This document shows positions 19,163 through 27,559 of a DNA stretch of 64,000 nt, piece by piece (the stretch's first letter is position 1; the number at the start of each line of letters is the position of its first letter). This DNA comes from Pseudomonas sp. RIT-PI-S (GTDB lineage: Bacteria; Pseudomonadota; Gammaproteobacteria; Pseudomonadales; Pseudomonadaceae). Both the position numbers and the translations under genes were made by a program. Under the pieces are notes generated by a model. It was given only the letters and a program-made list of their open reading frames with translations, ran no database searches and had not been told where the DNA came from. The stretch covers positions 41,491 to 105,490 of the forward strand of contig NZ_JANZKJ010000018.1 in assembly GCF_025642975.1 (NCBI RefSeq), given 5' to 3'.

Positions 19163-19644
19163 CAGTTGAGGTTTTGCACTGTGTATTCTTGGGTGTTGAC
19201 CTGCAACACCGCGTCGAAGGACACCTGCCGGGAGATGTCCTGCAGGCGCAGCACCGCATCCACGCGGAAGGTCAGCATGCGGCGGTTGGCCTGTTGCGCG
19301 AGCAGTTGCACCCTCACGCTGCGAAAACGCCGGTCGCCAACGCTGATTGCCTTTTCCAGTTGCCTCTGGATCAGCAAGCGATCCTGTGGGTCCAGAACGC
19401 TTTTGCTGGTGAAGTCCGGCATGCCGTAGTCCAGGATGGTCCCGCCCAGTTGGGCGAAGCCATCCAGATCGTTAGCGACCAGGCTCTGGCGGGTGTTCAC
19501 CAGAATCTCCAGATCGCGCACGATGCTGGCCTTGTAGTCGGCCAGCGAACACAAGCGCTGCGACGCCGCCTCGGCGCGCTGCTGTGGGCTGTCGTCCAGC
19601 AGCCGGTCCAGCAGGGATGGCAACAGCTTGTGTTGACTACTCAT
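19162..19644 (-). CDS. tssE: T6SS baseplate protein TssE (gp25-like)
   Basis: TssE resembles phage T4 gp25 and starts sheath polymerisation on the baseplate. The 160-aa product reads PSLLDRLLDD at the start. It has ANDLDGFAQLGGTILDYGMPDF and a gp25 core with DRRFRSVRVQL in the second half. It sits between tssC and tssF, the usual place. Confidence 0.94.
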   Translation of the reverse strand: MSSQHKLLPSLLDRLLDDSPQQRAEAASQRLCSLADYKASIVRDLEILVNTRQSLVANDLDGFAQLGGTILDYGMPDFTSKSVLDPQDRLLIQRQLEKAISVGDRRFRSVRVQLLAQQANRRMLTFRVDAVLRLQDISRQVSFDAVLQVNTQEYTVQNLN

Positions 19645-19670
19645 TTCGCCTTCCTGGCAACGTTCGGGGT

Positions 19671-21173
19671 TCAGCCGCGGGTCGATTGCGGCAGTTCGGC
19701 GACCAGGCGCAACGAAGCGGTCAGTTCATCGAGCTGATAGTGCGGGCGCAGGTACGTCACGGCCTTGTACACACCAGGCTTGCCCGGCACCTCGACCACC
19801 TCGGCACGGGCTTCGCGCAGCGGGAACTTGGCTTTGGCTTCCTGGCTGGCGGTATCGTCGAGCAGCACGTAGGTGGCCAGCCACTTGTTGAGGTACATCT
19901 CTACGTCCTTGCGGGAGGCGAAGCTGCCGACTTTGTCCCGCATGATCGCTTTCATGTAATGGGCGATGCGGGAGGTGGCGAAGATGTACTGCAACTGCGC
20001 GGAAAGCCGGGCGTTGGCATTGGCGATATCGGTGTTGTACTGCTTCTGTTTCTGCGCCGACTGGGTGCCGAAGAAGGCCGCGTAGTCGGTGCCCTTGCAG
20101 TGCACCAGGGGAATGAAACCCAGGTCCGACAGCTCTTTTTCGCGACGGTCGGTGATGGCGATTTCGGTCGGGCACTTGAGGGCCACTTCACCGTCATCGG
20201 TCTTGAAGGTATGGGTCGGCAGGCCCTCGACCAGCCCACCGCCTTCTACCCCGCGGATCGCCACGCACCAGCCGTAACGGGAGAATGCATCGGTGACCCG
20301 TGTGCCCAGCGCGTAGGCGGCGTTCATCCACAGGTACTTGTTGTGGTCGCGGCCATCAACGTTCTCGACGAAGTTGAATTCCTCCACCGGCGTGGTCTCG
20401 GGGCCATAGGGCAGGCGGCCGAGCACGTGGGGCAGGGTCAGGCCCACATAGCGAGAATCTTCCGAGGCCCGGAACGACTTCCACTTGGCGTATTCGACGG
20501 TATCGAAAATTTTCGCCAGGTCGCGCGGGCCGGACATGTCCGTGAACGAGTCCCAGCCGAACAGTTCCGGCGAGGCCGCCGAAATGAAGGGGGCATGCGC
20601 GGCCGCGGCTACGTGCGACACCTCCTCGAGCAGGTACATGTCTTCCGGGGTACGGTTGAACTCGTAGTCGCCCACCAACATGCCGAAGGGGGCGCCACCG
20701 AAGGTGCCGTATTCCTCTTCGTAAACCTTCTTGAACAGCGCGCTCTGATCGAATTCCGACGCTGCCTTCAGGTCACGCACCAGGTCCTTTTTCGAGGCAT
20801 TGAGCAGGTGGACCTTGAGCGTGGTGTTGGTCTCGGTCTGGTCGACCAGGTATTTCAAACCGCGCCACGACGCTTCCAGCTGCTGGAATTCGCTGGCATG
20901 CATGATCTCGTTCATCTGTTCGGACAGCATCGCGTCAATCTCGGCGATGCGGGCGTCGAGCACGGCGATCAGGTCTTTGCTGGGCGTAAGCTCGCCCTCC
21001 AGCACCTGGCCGACGAGCTCGCCGATCAGGTCGCGGGTACGGGTGCGCTCGGTTTCCGAGCGGGCCACGCGGCTTTCGGAAATGATGCTGTCCAGCAGCG
21101 AGGACTGGGGGGCGAAGTGTTCAACCTCCACCAATGCCGCGCCTTGCTCGGTCAGGTTTTGCTTGTCGTTCAT
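19671..21173 (-). CDS. tssC: T6SS contractile sheath large subunit TssC
   Basis: TssC forms the contractile sheath together with TssB. The 500-aa product matches the family length and shows LEASWRGLKYLVDQTETN, FGMLVGDYEFN and the late YLRPHYQLDELTASLRLVAELP. The last of these is the conserved C-terminal strand that knits sheath subunits together. Two bases separate it from tssB, and 26 bases from tssE. Confidence 0.97.
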   Translation of the reverse strand: MNDKQNLTEQGAALVEVEHFAPQSSLLDSIISESRVARSETERTRTRDLIGELVGQVLEGELTPSKDLIAVLDARIAEIDAMLSEQMNEIMHASEFQQLEASWRGLKYLVDQTETNTTLKVHLLNASKKDLVRDLKAASEFDQSALFKKVYEEEYGTFGGAPFGMLVGDYEFNRTPEDMYLLEEVSHVAAAAHAPFISAASPELFGWDSFTDMSGPRDLAKIFDTVEYAKWKSFRASEDSRYVGLTLPHVLGRLPYGPETTPVEEFNFVENVDGRDHNKYLWMNAAYALGTRVTDAFSRYGWCVAIRGVEGGGLVEGLPTHTFKTDDGEVALKCPTEIAITDRREKELSDLGFIPLVHCKGTDYAAFFGTQSAQKQKQYNTDIANANARLSAQLQYIFATSRIAHYMKAIMRDKVGSFASRKDVEMYLNKWLATYVLLDDTASQEAKAKFPLREARAEVVEVPGKPGVYKAVTYLRPHYQLDELTASLRLVAELPQSTRG

Positions 21174-21175
21174 GG

Positions 21176-21712
21176 TCAGGCTCCTGCTTGCTCTTTGCCG
21201 TCAACGGCGGCTTCGCGGCCGAATTCCTGGCCCAGGGTCTTGAGCTTCTCAGTGTTTTGCAGCACGTCCATCAGCAGCTCTTCGAGCTTGTCGTTGCCGC
21301 CCATCTTGTTGCGCAGGTCTGCCAGCTTGTTGCGCACTTCCAGCAGCTTGCGCAGCGGTTCGACCTGCTTGACCAGGTTCTGCGGCTCGAAGTCTTCAAC
21401 GCTGTTGAAGTTGAGCTCTACACCCAGTTGGGTGCCGTCCTTGGCCAGGGTGTTTTCAACGCGGTAGCTCAAGCGAGGCTTGACGCCCTTGAGCACGCCG
21501 TTGAAGTTGTCTCGGTCGATATAAACGAACTTGCGCTCCTTCAATTTGGGCAACGGTTCCAGCGGGTTACCGGAGAAATCACCCAGCACGCCGACAACGA
21601 AGGGCAGCTCTTTCTTTTCCTGAGCGTCGCCGATGTCCACGTCGTACGTGATGTGCACCCGAGGCGCGCGAACGCGGTCGAGCTTGTGCTGGGTACTGTC
21701 CTTCTTCGCCAT
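21176..21712 (-). CDS. tssB: T6SS contractile sheath small subunit TssB
   Basis: TssB is the small sheath subunit and partner of TssC. The 178-aa product starts MAKKDSTQHKLDRVRAPRVHI, then has PFVVGVLGDFSGNP and FVYIDRDNFNGVLKG, all typical. I chose the ATG at 21712, which has a GGAG site eight bases upstream. An ORF start 21 bases earlier has no such site and adds residues not seen in the family. Confidence 0.96.
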   Translation of the reverse strand: MAKKDSTQHKLDRVRAPRVHITYDVDIGDAQEKKELPFVVGVLGDFSGNPLEPLPKLKERKFVYIDRDNFNGVLKGVKPRLSYRVENTLAKDGTQLGVELNFNSVEDFEPQNLVKQVEPLRKLLEVRNKLADLRNKMGGNDKLEELLMDVLQNTEKLKTLGQEFGREAAVDGKEQAGA

Positions 21713-21778
21713 CGTTATCTCCAGTGCGAGCAAGTCGCTGCAAGTCGTTTGTTTTCGCCGCCGGGGCCGGCCTGGGGC

Positions 21779-22528
21779 TTACAGGCCTTCGATCATCAGC
21801 AATAGGCGCTGACGGATTTCGTCGTTCATGTTCAGGATGCTTTCGCGACCTACCAGCTCTTCGAAGCGGGTGTTGCCTGAGATCTGGGTGCTGCTGCGAA
21901 TCACCGATTCATCGGGCAACCAGGCGCGCACCGGGGCATTGATCACGCAGAAAGGCAGGTCGCCGAAGTCCTTGAGGCGCTCGAAGGTGACCGGAAAACG
22001 CAGGCCCTCGAAGAGCCGGCCAAGGCCTGGGGACTGGCTGAGGCAGTAGAAGAGCACCAGGTAATGCACCACGTAGCGGTACAACTCGGCGCCGCTGCGG
22101 TTGGGGTCTTTGATCAGCTTGCGAAACGACGACAGGTCGAATGAGCTAAACCCCACCACCCAGCGTACCGGGCTGGTGATGCGGATGGCCTGGCCGTTGT
22201 CGTCGAGCGTTTTGTCGTACTCGAGCGCGAACAGCTCTGGCGTGGTGCTCAGCAGGTTCAACGGCACTTCGAGTTCGTTGACCAGTTGAAAAGGGGCGGC
22301 GCAGGCGATGCGGTCGTACAGCGCCTTGAGTTCTTTGAAGTGGTGCTGGGTTTCTCGCCCGCTGCTGCGAGGCGCGCCCTGCAGGTATTCGCCCAGCAAG
22401 GTTTGCGGGCGGATCAACAGGGCCAACGTGGCCAGGTAATCAGTGGCCTGGGCCTTGAGGGTGTCGGAAACGGCGCGGGTCTGCTTGCGCAGGCCGATCA
22501 ATGCTTCCACATCGAACGTTTGATTCAT
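21779..22528 (-). CDS. Unknown protein, first gene of the T6SS operon
   Basis: A 249-aa product starting MNQTFDVEALIGLRKQTRAV. I do not recognise a domain. It looks soluble, with no signal peptide or membrane segment, and has mixed alpha/beta text such as SPVRWVVGFSSFDLSSFRKLIKDP and a long hydrophobic-amphipathic stretch ELYRYVVHYLVLFYCLSQS. The 66-bp gap to tssB and shared strand place it at the head of the T6SS transcript, so a cytoplasmic sheath, baseplate or regulatory role is possible. The start at 22528 is preferred over an upstream in-frame ORF start at 22618 because AAGGA precedes it. It contains no toxin or PAAR/VgrG text. Confidence 0.7.
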   Translation of the reverse strand: MNQTFDVEALIGLRKQTRAVSDTLKAQATDYLATLALLIRPQTLLGEYLQGAPRSSGRETQHHFKELKALYDRIACAAPFQLVNELEVPLNLLSTTPELFALEYDKTLDDNGQAIRITSPVRWVVGFSSFDLSSFRKLIKDPNRSGAELYRYVVHYLVLFYCLSQSPGLGRLFEGLRFPVTFERLKDFGDLPFCVINAPVRAWLPDESVIRSSTQISGNTRFEELVGRESILNMNDEIRQRLLLMIEGL

Positions 22529-23166
22529 CGTACATCGTCCTTGAACTGCCCTCGTCGGCGGCTTCAGGGCAACCGAAGGCGCAAGGACAGTTACGAATTT
22601 TCGGAGCCGCGCTGACACTCAAGGGCGGCTTACCGAGGCTTAACCTTGCAACCCACTGGGCAGCGGCCTCCGTTATGGCACTGCCGGCCGGATAGATCGC
22701 TGGTTAGGCTCACCATCTGGACGGCACTGGAGCGGGTACTTGCAAGGGCGCGGATTTTTCCTTGGATATCAGTTCCTTTGCAATGATGTTATTGCGCTAT
22801 CACCGGTCGATTTCCTACCCTCCTTTTAGTTGAAAGCCAAGCGGCGCGCGGCTTTGAGTGGGCTCCATGGATCCATAAAAAAATTTATTCGAGGATATGT
22901 TTTCAGTGAGGCGCTGATTGACAGAGTTAGAAAACATCCGCGCCTCGAATCAGTCTGTCTCAGCGAGGGCTACACCTTAAAAGGCATTTTGTTCCCCGCT
23001 GCTCAGCTCATCGTACGACCGTTCGTCGGATTCGATTTCAGATAGTTCTCTCTCAGGCGATACACAACACGACCGGATTACCCAAAAACGTCACAGATGG
23101 AACGCGCTACCGCCCTGCGTGCATGCTCTGTCTATCGTCGATGCCTCTTATTGGAACGTGGAACGC
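22529..23166. other. Divergent intergenic region: T6SS and chemoreceptor promoters
   Basis: About 640 bp between the leftward T6SS operon and the rightward chemoreceptor operon; both promoters must lie here. The middle (about 22780-23050) is AT-richer. It holds a 10-bp perfect palindrome ATGGATCCAT at 22867-22876 and an 8-bp inverted repeat ATGTTTTC/GAAAACAT (22897-22904 and 22930-22937) with a 25-base spacer, possible regulator sites. I looked for a sigma-54 type -24/-12 element on both strands and found none with the right spacing. A 71-codon ORF at 22830-23045 is not convincing. Confidence 0.5.
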
Positions 23167-24789
23167 ATGGCCAGACAGCTCTCTCTGACGATCAAGTTTT
23201 CGATGCTGCCCGCGGTCGCGCTGACCGGGTTGTTACTCTTCGTTGGCTTTACGTACGTGCAGCTCTCTGCAAACGACCAGCGCCTGCTGGAAGTAGAGAA
23301 CCAGAGCTATCCCACCCTGGAGAAGGCCGATGCGGTGCTTTTCCAGTTCTCGCGCATTCCAGCGCTGCTCAACAGTGGCGTGGCCGCCGGTGAGCAGGAA
23401 ACCATCGAGGAAGCGCGCCGCGTGGTTGCCGCGATCGGCACCAAGCAGCAAGAGCTGCAGCAACTGACCGAGCACCAGCCGGAGCGCAGCGCCGAGCTCA
23501 AAGCATGGCGCGAGGCGATCCAGGCGTATGCCGATAACGCGCTCACGTCTTCATCTCAGCTGATCGCCGGCAAGGCCAGCTTCGACGACTTGCGCCCGAA
23601 CCTGGACCGCATGGCGACCGACCTGACCAAAGCGCAGGGGCTGGGGGACAAATTCCGCGCCCAGGCCTATCAGGATTTCCGCCAGACGTTGGTCAAAACC
23701 CGTACCGACAACGCCGCCACGACTCAAGTGGGTATCGTGCTGACCGTTCTGCTGTTTGTGCTGGTCAGCCTGGCCTCGTGGCTGGTGATCCGCAGGATCA
23801 TGGCGAACGTGCATGGCGTGATCGACTCGCTCAAGGCGATCGCCAACGGCGACGGCGATCTCACCCGCCGGGTGAACGTTGAGTCCAAGGACGAAATCGG
23901 CGAGATGACCCGCCTGTTCAATGCCTTCCTGGATCAGTTGCAGACCACCATCAGCCAGGTGATCGAGTCCGCCGGCCCGCTGGGTTCGATGTCCAAGGAC
24001 CTCTACCGCCTGACCCAAGATTCGCGCAAGAACGCTAAGTCTCAGCAAGGCCATACCGATTCGATCACCCGAGATATCCAGACCATGACCGGCAGCATCC
24101 AGGAAGTCGCCCAGCGCTCGCGCCAGGCTTCCGACGAAGCCGGGGATGCGTCCCGTCAGGCCAGTGGTGCCCGTGAGAACATCGGTGGCTTGTCTACCAG
24201 CATCAGCGACCTAGGCAGCAGCGTGGTCAACGCTGTGAAGGCCATGGAGCAGTTGGAAGAAGAGACCCAACAAGTGGGCTCGGTGCTGACGGTCATTCGT
24301 AGCATCGCTGAACAAACCAACCTGCTGGCCCTCAACGCCGCCATCGAGGCCGCGCGGGCAGGGGAGCAAGGTCGTGGCTTTGCCGTGGTCGCCGATGAAG
24401 TGCGCAACCTCGCCCAGAAGACCGCAGCCTCCACCGCCGAGATCCAGCAGATCATCCAGCGCCTGCAGAACAGCGCCAATGGCGTGCTCGACGTGATGAC
24501 CGTCAGCGGCGCCAAGGCCCAGAGCAGTATCGAACGCTCCATCGAAGCCACGCGCATGCTCGACGCCATCGCCGAAACGGTAGCTCGCATCGATGGCCTC
24601 AATGCTGGCATTGCCCAATTCACCCAAGAACAGATCGGCTTGTCCAACTCGATCCAGCAAGAAACCGGTGTACTTCAAAACGACGCCCAGTCCACGGCCG
24701 ATGGCGCTCAAGCCACTGCTCGCCTGGGAGAACAACTTGTGGAAACGGGCGACCAGTTGCGCTCAGCCACCTCCCGCTTCCGTATTTGA
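23167..24789 (+). CDS. Methyl-accepting chemotaxis protein
   Basis: A 540-aa chemoreceptor. A membrane helix at about residues 8-32 is followed by a periplasmic helical sensor region of about 150 residues. A second membrane helix (VGIVLTVLLFVLVSLASWLVI, near 200) leads to a HAMP domain, then a cytoplasmic signalling hairpin with the near-invariant tip EQTNLLALNAAIEAARAGEQG. The periplasmic part looks all-helical, of the four-helix-bundle type. The start at 23167 avoids 16 unlikely N-terminal residues. It is followed after about 30 bp by an outer-membrane channel gene and a small binding-protein gene, which suggests that receptor, channel and binding protein serve the same nutrient. The ligand cannot be read from sequence. 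Confidence 0.93.
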   Translation: MARQLSLTIKFSMLPAVALTGLLLFVGFTYVQLSANDQRLLEVENQSYPTLEKADAVLFQFSRIPALLNSGVAAGEQETIEEARRVVAAIGTKQQELQQLTEHQPERSAELKAWREAIQAYADNALTSSSQLIAGKASFDDLRPNLDRMATDLTKAQGLGDKFRAQAYQDFRQTLVKTRTDNAATTQVGIVLTVLLFVLVSLASWLVIRRIMANVHGVIDSLKAIANGDGDLTRRVNVESKDEIGEMTRLFNAFLDQLQTTISQVIESAGPLGSMSKDLYRLTQDSRKNAKSQQGHTDSITRDIQTMTGSIQEVAQRSRQASDEAGDASRQASGARENIGGLSTSISDLGSSVVNAVKAMEQLEEETQQVGSVLTVIRSIAEQTNLLALNAAIEAARAGEQGRGFAVVADEVRNLAQKTAASTAEIQQIIQRLQNSANGVLDVMTVSGAKAQSSIERSIEATRMLDAIAETVARIDGLNAGIAQFTQEQIGLSNSIQQETGVLQNDAQSTADGAQATARLGEQLVETGDQLRSATSRFRI

Positions 24790-24818
24790 CCCTTTTAACC
24801 CCTAGGAGCTTACCTGCG

Positions 24819-25964
24819 ATGAAACTTCGCACGCTCGCGCTCGCCATCACCGTGGTCAGTGCCCCCGCTTTCGCCCTCGAACAAGGCGAGACCCGTTTCA
24901 ACGGCTTTGGTACCGCAGGTGTTTCCCACTTGGGCGGGGAAAGCGACGGCCATGGCTACGGCATCACCGGCCAGACCACCGACGGTTGGCGCGGCGACCA
25001 GCTGAGCAAGCTGGGCGGGCAGTTCCAATATGGCGTGACCGATAAGGTCGGCGTGACCGTGCAAGCGACCGCCAAGGCCGAGCAGGACGAATACAAAGCC
25101 AACCTGGAGTGGCTGTACGCCTCCTGGCAGGCCACCGATAACCTGATGCTGCGCGTTGGCCGCCTGCGCACTCCGGTTTACATGTACTCCGAGACGCTGG
25201 ACGTAGGGTTCACCTACCCGTGGCTGCGCCTGCCGGATGAGGTTTACAGCCAGGTCCAGCTGTCCAACTACGAAGGCGCGGACGCGGTCTACACGCTGCC
25301 TCTGTCGTTCGGCTCGATGACCTTCCAGGCCGCCGGCGGCCAGGCGAAGAATCGCGATTACTTCAGCCTCGATGACCAGTACGACATCGACTACAGCAAG
25401 ATCTTCGCCGCCAACGTGAGCCTGGCCACCAACGACTACGGCACCGTGCGCGTGGGTTATGTGGAGTCGGACCTGAAGATTGATGTGAACGACGCTGTGG
25501 TTACGCCCTTCGGCCGCCGCAACGTCACCTTCAACCAACTGGACGGCAACAAGGGCAAGTTCACCTCCGTGGGCTATCAGTACGACAACGGCACTTGGCT
25601 CACCTCCAACGAATGGACCCGCCGCGTGATCGAAGGCGACCAGCAAACCAGCGTCGAGGCCTTCTACCTGATGGCCGGCCGCCGCTTCGGTGACTTCCTG
25701 GCGCACGTGACCTATGCACAGCTGGATGCCGAGGGCCGCCAAAGCTCCTGGACCTACGGCCTGAACTACAACCTCACGCCGTCGGTGATCCTCAAGGGCG
25801 AATACAAACGTGTGAACACCAGCGGCGGCTACTCGGGCACTTTCGTGCGCACTTCGCAAGAGGCGTACAACAACGCCCTCAACGCGCAAACGGGTTTCTT
25901 CGGATCGCCCGCACGTAACTACGATGGCGACGTGATCAGCGTCGGCCTAGATTTCGTGTTCTAA
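24819..25964 (+). CDS. Outer-membrane porin-like beta-barrel protein
   Basis: A 381-aa product with a clear signal peptide (MKLRTLALAITVVSAPAFA, cleavage near residue 19). The rest is alternating beta-strand text ending in a C-terminal Phe (VISVGLDFVF), the usual outer-membrane sorting signal. Segments such as EWLYASWQATDNLMLRVGRLRTP resemble porins of the phosphate/oligo-anion or DcaP-like groups, but I cannot place it securely. The start at 24819 has TAGGAG upstream. It lies between a chemoreceptor gene and a small binding-protein gene on the same strand with gaps of 29 and 9 bp, so all three are probably one transcript. Confidence 0.8.
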   Translation: MKLRTLALAITVVSAPAFALEQGETRFNGFGTAGVSHLGGESDGHGYGITGQTTDGWRGDQLSKLGGQFQYGVTDKVGVTVQATAKAEQDEYKANLEWLYASWQATDNLMLRVGRLRTPVYMYSETLDVGFTYPWLRLPDEVYSQVQLSNYEGADAVYTLPLSFGSMTFQAAGGQAKNRDYFSLDDQYDIDYSKIFAANVSLATNDYGTVRVGYVESDLKIDVNDAVVTPFGRRNVTFNQLDGNKGKFTSVGYQYDNGTWLTSNEWTRRVIEGDQQTSVEAFYLMAGRRFGDFLAHVTYAQLDAEGRQSSWTYGLNYNLTPSVILKGEYKRVNTSGGYSGTFVRTSQEAYNNALNAQTGFFGSPARNYDGDVISVGLDFVF

Positions 25965-25973
25965 GGAGTTCAC

Positions 25974-26375
25974 ATGAAACGCTCTATTCAAGTGCTCGGC
26001 CTTGGCCTGTTGATGGGCAGCGGCTTGGCCCAGGCCGGCGTGGCGGTGATCGTCAACCCGGCTGCCACGGCATCGCCGTCGCAATCGGACGTGGCGAACA
26101 TCTTCCTGGGCAAGGACAAGTCCCTCAAGGGCGTGGACCAGAAAGACTGGAACCCGACCAAGGAAAAGTTCTACGCGGCAGTGGCCAGCAAGAACGAGTC
26201 CCAGCTCAAATCTTACTGGTCTGGCCTGGTGTTCACCGGCAAGGGCCAGCCACTGGCCAGCGAAGCCGGTGATGCCGGTGTGGCCGCGAAGGTGGCTGCC
26301 GAAGCGGACGCTATCGGCTATGTGGACAGTGCGGCGGTGACCGACAAAGTCAAAGTGCTGTTCACCCTGCCATAA
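25974..26375 (+). CDS. Small periplasmic phosphate-binding-protein-like protein (PBP-like domain)
   Basis: A 133-aa product with a signal peptide (to about residue 21, GLAQA). A single lobe follows, resembling the first half of PstS-type binding proteins: VAVIVNPAATASPSQSDVANIFLGK, then YWSGLVFTGKG and a late AIGYVD. Full PstS proteins are about 320 aa, so this is a stand-alone mini-version, a type I recall next to porins in Vibrio and Shewanella. It follows the porin gene by 9 bp and is closed by a terminator. No ABC transporter genes accompany it, so it may present ligand to the chemoreceptor or aid the channel; that is inference. Confidence 0.75.
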   Translation: MKRSIQVLGLGLLMGSGLAQAGVAVIVNPAATASPSQSDVANIFLGKDKSLKGVDQKDWNPTKEKFYAAVASKNESQLKSYWSGLVFTGKGQPLASEAGDAGVAAKVAAEADAIGYVDSAAVTDKVKVLFTLP

Positions 26376-26395
26376 GGCCGGGCCGCAACATCAAG

Positions 26396-26436
26396 CACCC
26401 CGTGAGCGCAACTGCGTTCGCGGGGTGTTTGCATTT
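26396..26436 (+). terminator. Terminator of the chemoreceptor-porin operon
   Basis: A long stem, CACCCCG (26396-26402) with CGGGGTG (26421-26427), extended inward by GAGCGCA/TGCGTTC with wobble pairs, followed by TTTGCATTTT. It lies about 20 bp after the stop codon of the small binding protein. Confidence 0.8.
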
Positions 26437-26468
26437 TGCCCTGGTAGCCCTGCTTCTGCGGCGCCCGC

Positions 26469-26974
26469 CTAAGTGGGCGCGAACCAGGCCATGCAGATAT
26501 CGTCGATCAAGCGGCCATTCGGCAGGCGCACGTGCTTGGCTTGGCGGCCTTCCTCGGTGAAACCGAAGCGCTCGTAAAGCCGCCGCGCGCTGGCGTTGGG
26601 TTCCCGCACCCGCAGTTCGATTTTCACCAGCCCGGGCCGTTCGCTCGCCCAGCCCAGCAAGCCTTGCATCAACGCGCTGCCCACGCCCTGCCCAACATAC
26701 CCGGGATGCACAACGATGGTCAGGCTCATCACATGAGCCAGCGCTTGCAGCCCTAGAGGTTCAGCAAAGCGTGGCCAACGCAGCTGCCGTCACGCTCTGC
26801 CACCAGATAAAGCCCATCGCCGCTGAGCTTCTGAATTTTGCGTGCGAAAGCCTCCGGGCTGAATTCGCTTGGCTGCGAAATCAGCCGCCCCGGCACCCTA
26901 GCGGTTTCGCGTTCGGCCTCGCACAGAACGGCGGCGTCGGTTTCGATAGCACGGCGCAGGGTCAAATTGTTCAA
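26469..26974 (-). pseudogene. GNAT acetyltransferase broken by a one-base frameshift
   Basis: Two reading frames together make one GNAT acetyltransferase of about 168 aa. The first part (26974 down to a TAG at 26755-26753) reads MNNLTLRRAIETDAAVLC to VGHALLNL. The second frame continues PLGLQALAHV, then MSLTIVVHPGYVGQGVGSAL, the acetyl-CoA-binding motif, and ends RRLYERFGFTEEG. The frames join at about 26755-26764. Restoring a single G (CTG-GAA-CCT) would give LLEPLGLQAL, so a one-base deletion explains the break. It could be a recent inactivation or a sequencing error. Substrate unknown. Confidence 0.8.
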
Positions 26975-26998
26975 GGGGAGCGTGCCTGGTTTCGGGGG

Positions 26999-27451
26999 CT
27001 ATGACTGTTCAGTCGAATAGATGCCAGGCCGATGAACCTGCCATAGAAGATTCGGCTGATTGACGGCCGTGAAGCCAAGTTTCTCGTACAGCCACGGCGC
27101 GGTAGTGGTAGCCAACAGGATACGCCGCATGGTCTGAACCTCCGGCAGGTCAAGCAGCGCTGAGGATAAGCGCCGCCCCAGCCCTAGACCGCGATACTGA
27201 GCGTCGACAAACACGTCACAGAGATACCCAAAGGTGGCGAAGTCGGTAACGAGGCGGGCGAAGCCGACCTGTCGCCGCCCGTGGAAGGCACCGACGCAAA
27301 GGCTATTGGCGATGCTCTTTTCAACGCGCTCACGCGAAATGCCGGCTGCCCAGCTGGAAGTGGTCAGAAAACTGTGGATGAACTCGATATCGAGTTGCTC
27401 TTTATCCACGGTAAGCGTGATGGCGCGGGGTGCTTCGCTATTGTCGGTCAT
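26999..27451 (-). CDS. GNAT family N-acetyltransferase
   Basis: A 150-aa protein with the GNAT fold: an N-terminal helix with a TSSWAAGISRERVEKSI segment, then VGFARLVTDFATFGYLCDVFVDAQYRGLGLG. That stretch contains the acetyl-CoA-binding R/QxxGxG/A motif, and a closing APWLYEKLGF follows. Such proteins acetylate small amines or protein N-termini; the target is not predictable. It lies 24 bp upstream of the frameshifted acetyltransferase on the same strand, so the two may have been one small operon. Confidence 0.88.
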   Translation of the reverse strand: MTDNSEAPRAITLTVDKEQLDIEFIHSFLTTSSWAAGISRERVEKSIANSLCVGAFHGRRQVGFARLVTDFATFGYLCDVFVDAQYRGLGLGRRLSSALLDLPEVQTMRRILLATTTAPWLYEKLGFTAVNQPNLLWQVHRPGIYSTEQS

Positions 27452-27559
27452 CCTTCATTCCTTGAGTTCAGAGTGCCGGATCATAAAGAACGCTCAGGGG
27501 CAGTTATTCCATCAAGCCCGGTGTAGCCGCCTGCACAAGGTGGGCGTGTTGTTGCCAGC

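Noticed and set aside
22830..23045. 71-codon open frame in the divergent region upstream of the chemoreceptor
   Set aside because: No ribosome site, a non-ATG start and no domain; it may be a decayed fragment in an AT-rich stretch but there is not enough support.
22529..23166. Sigma-54 promoter for the T6SS operon
   Set aside because: GGCAC- and TTGC-like words occur but never with the required 10-base spacing between the GG and GC elements.
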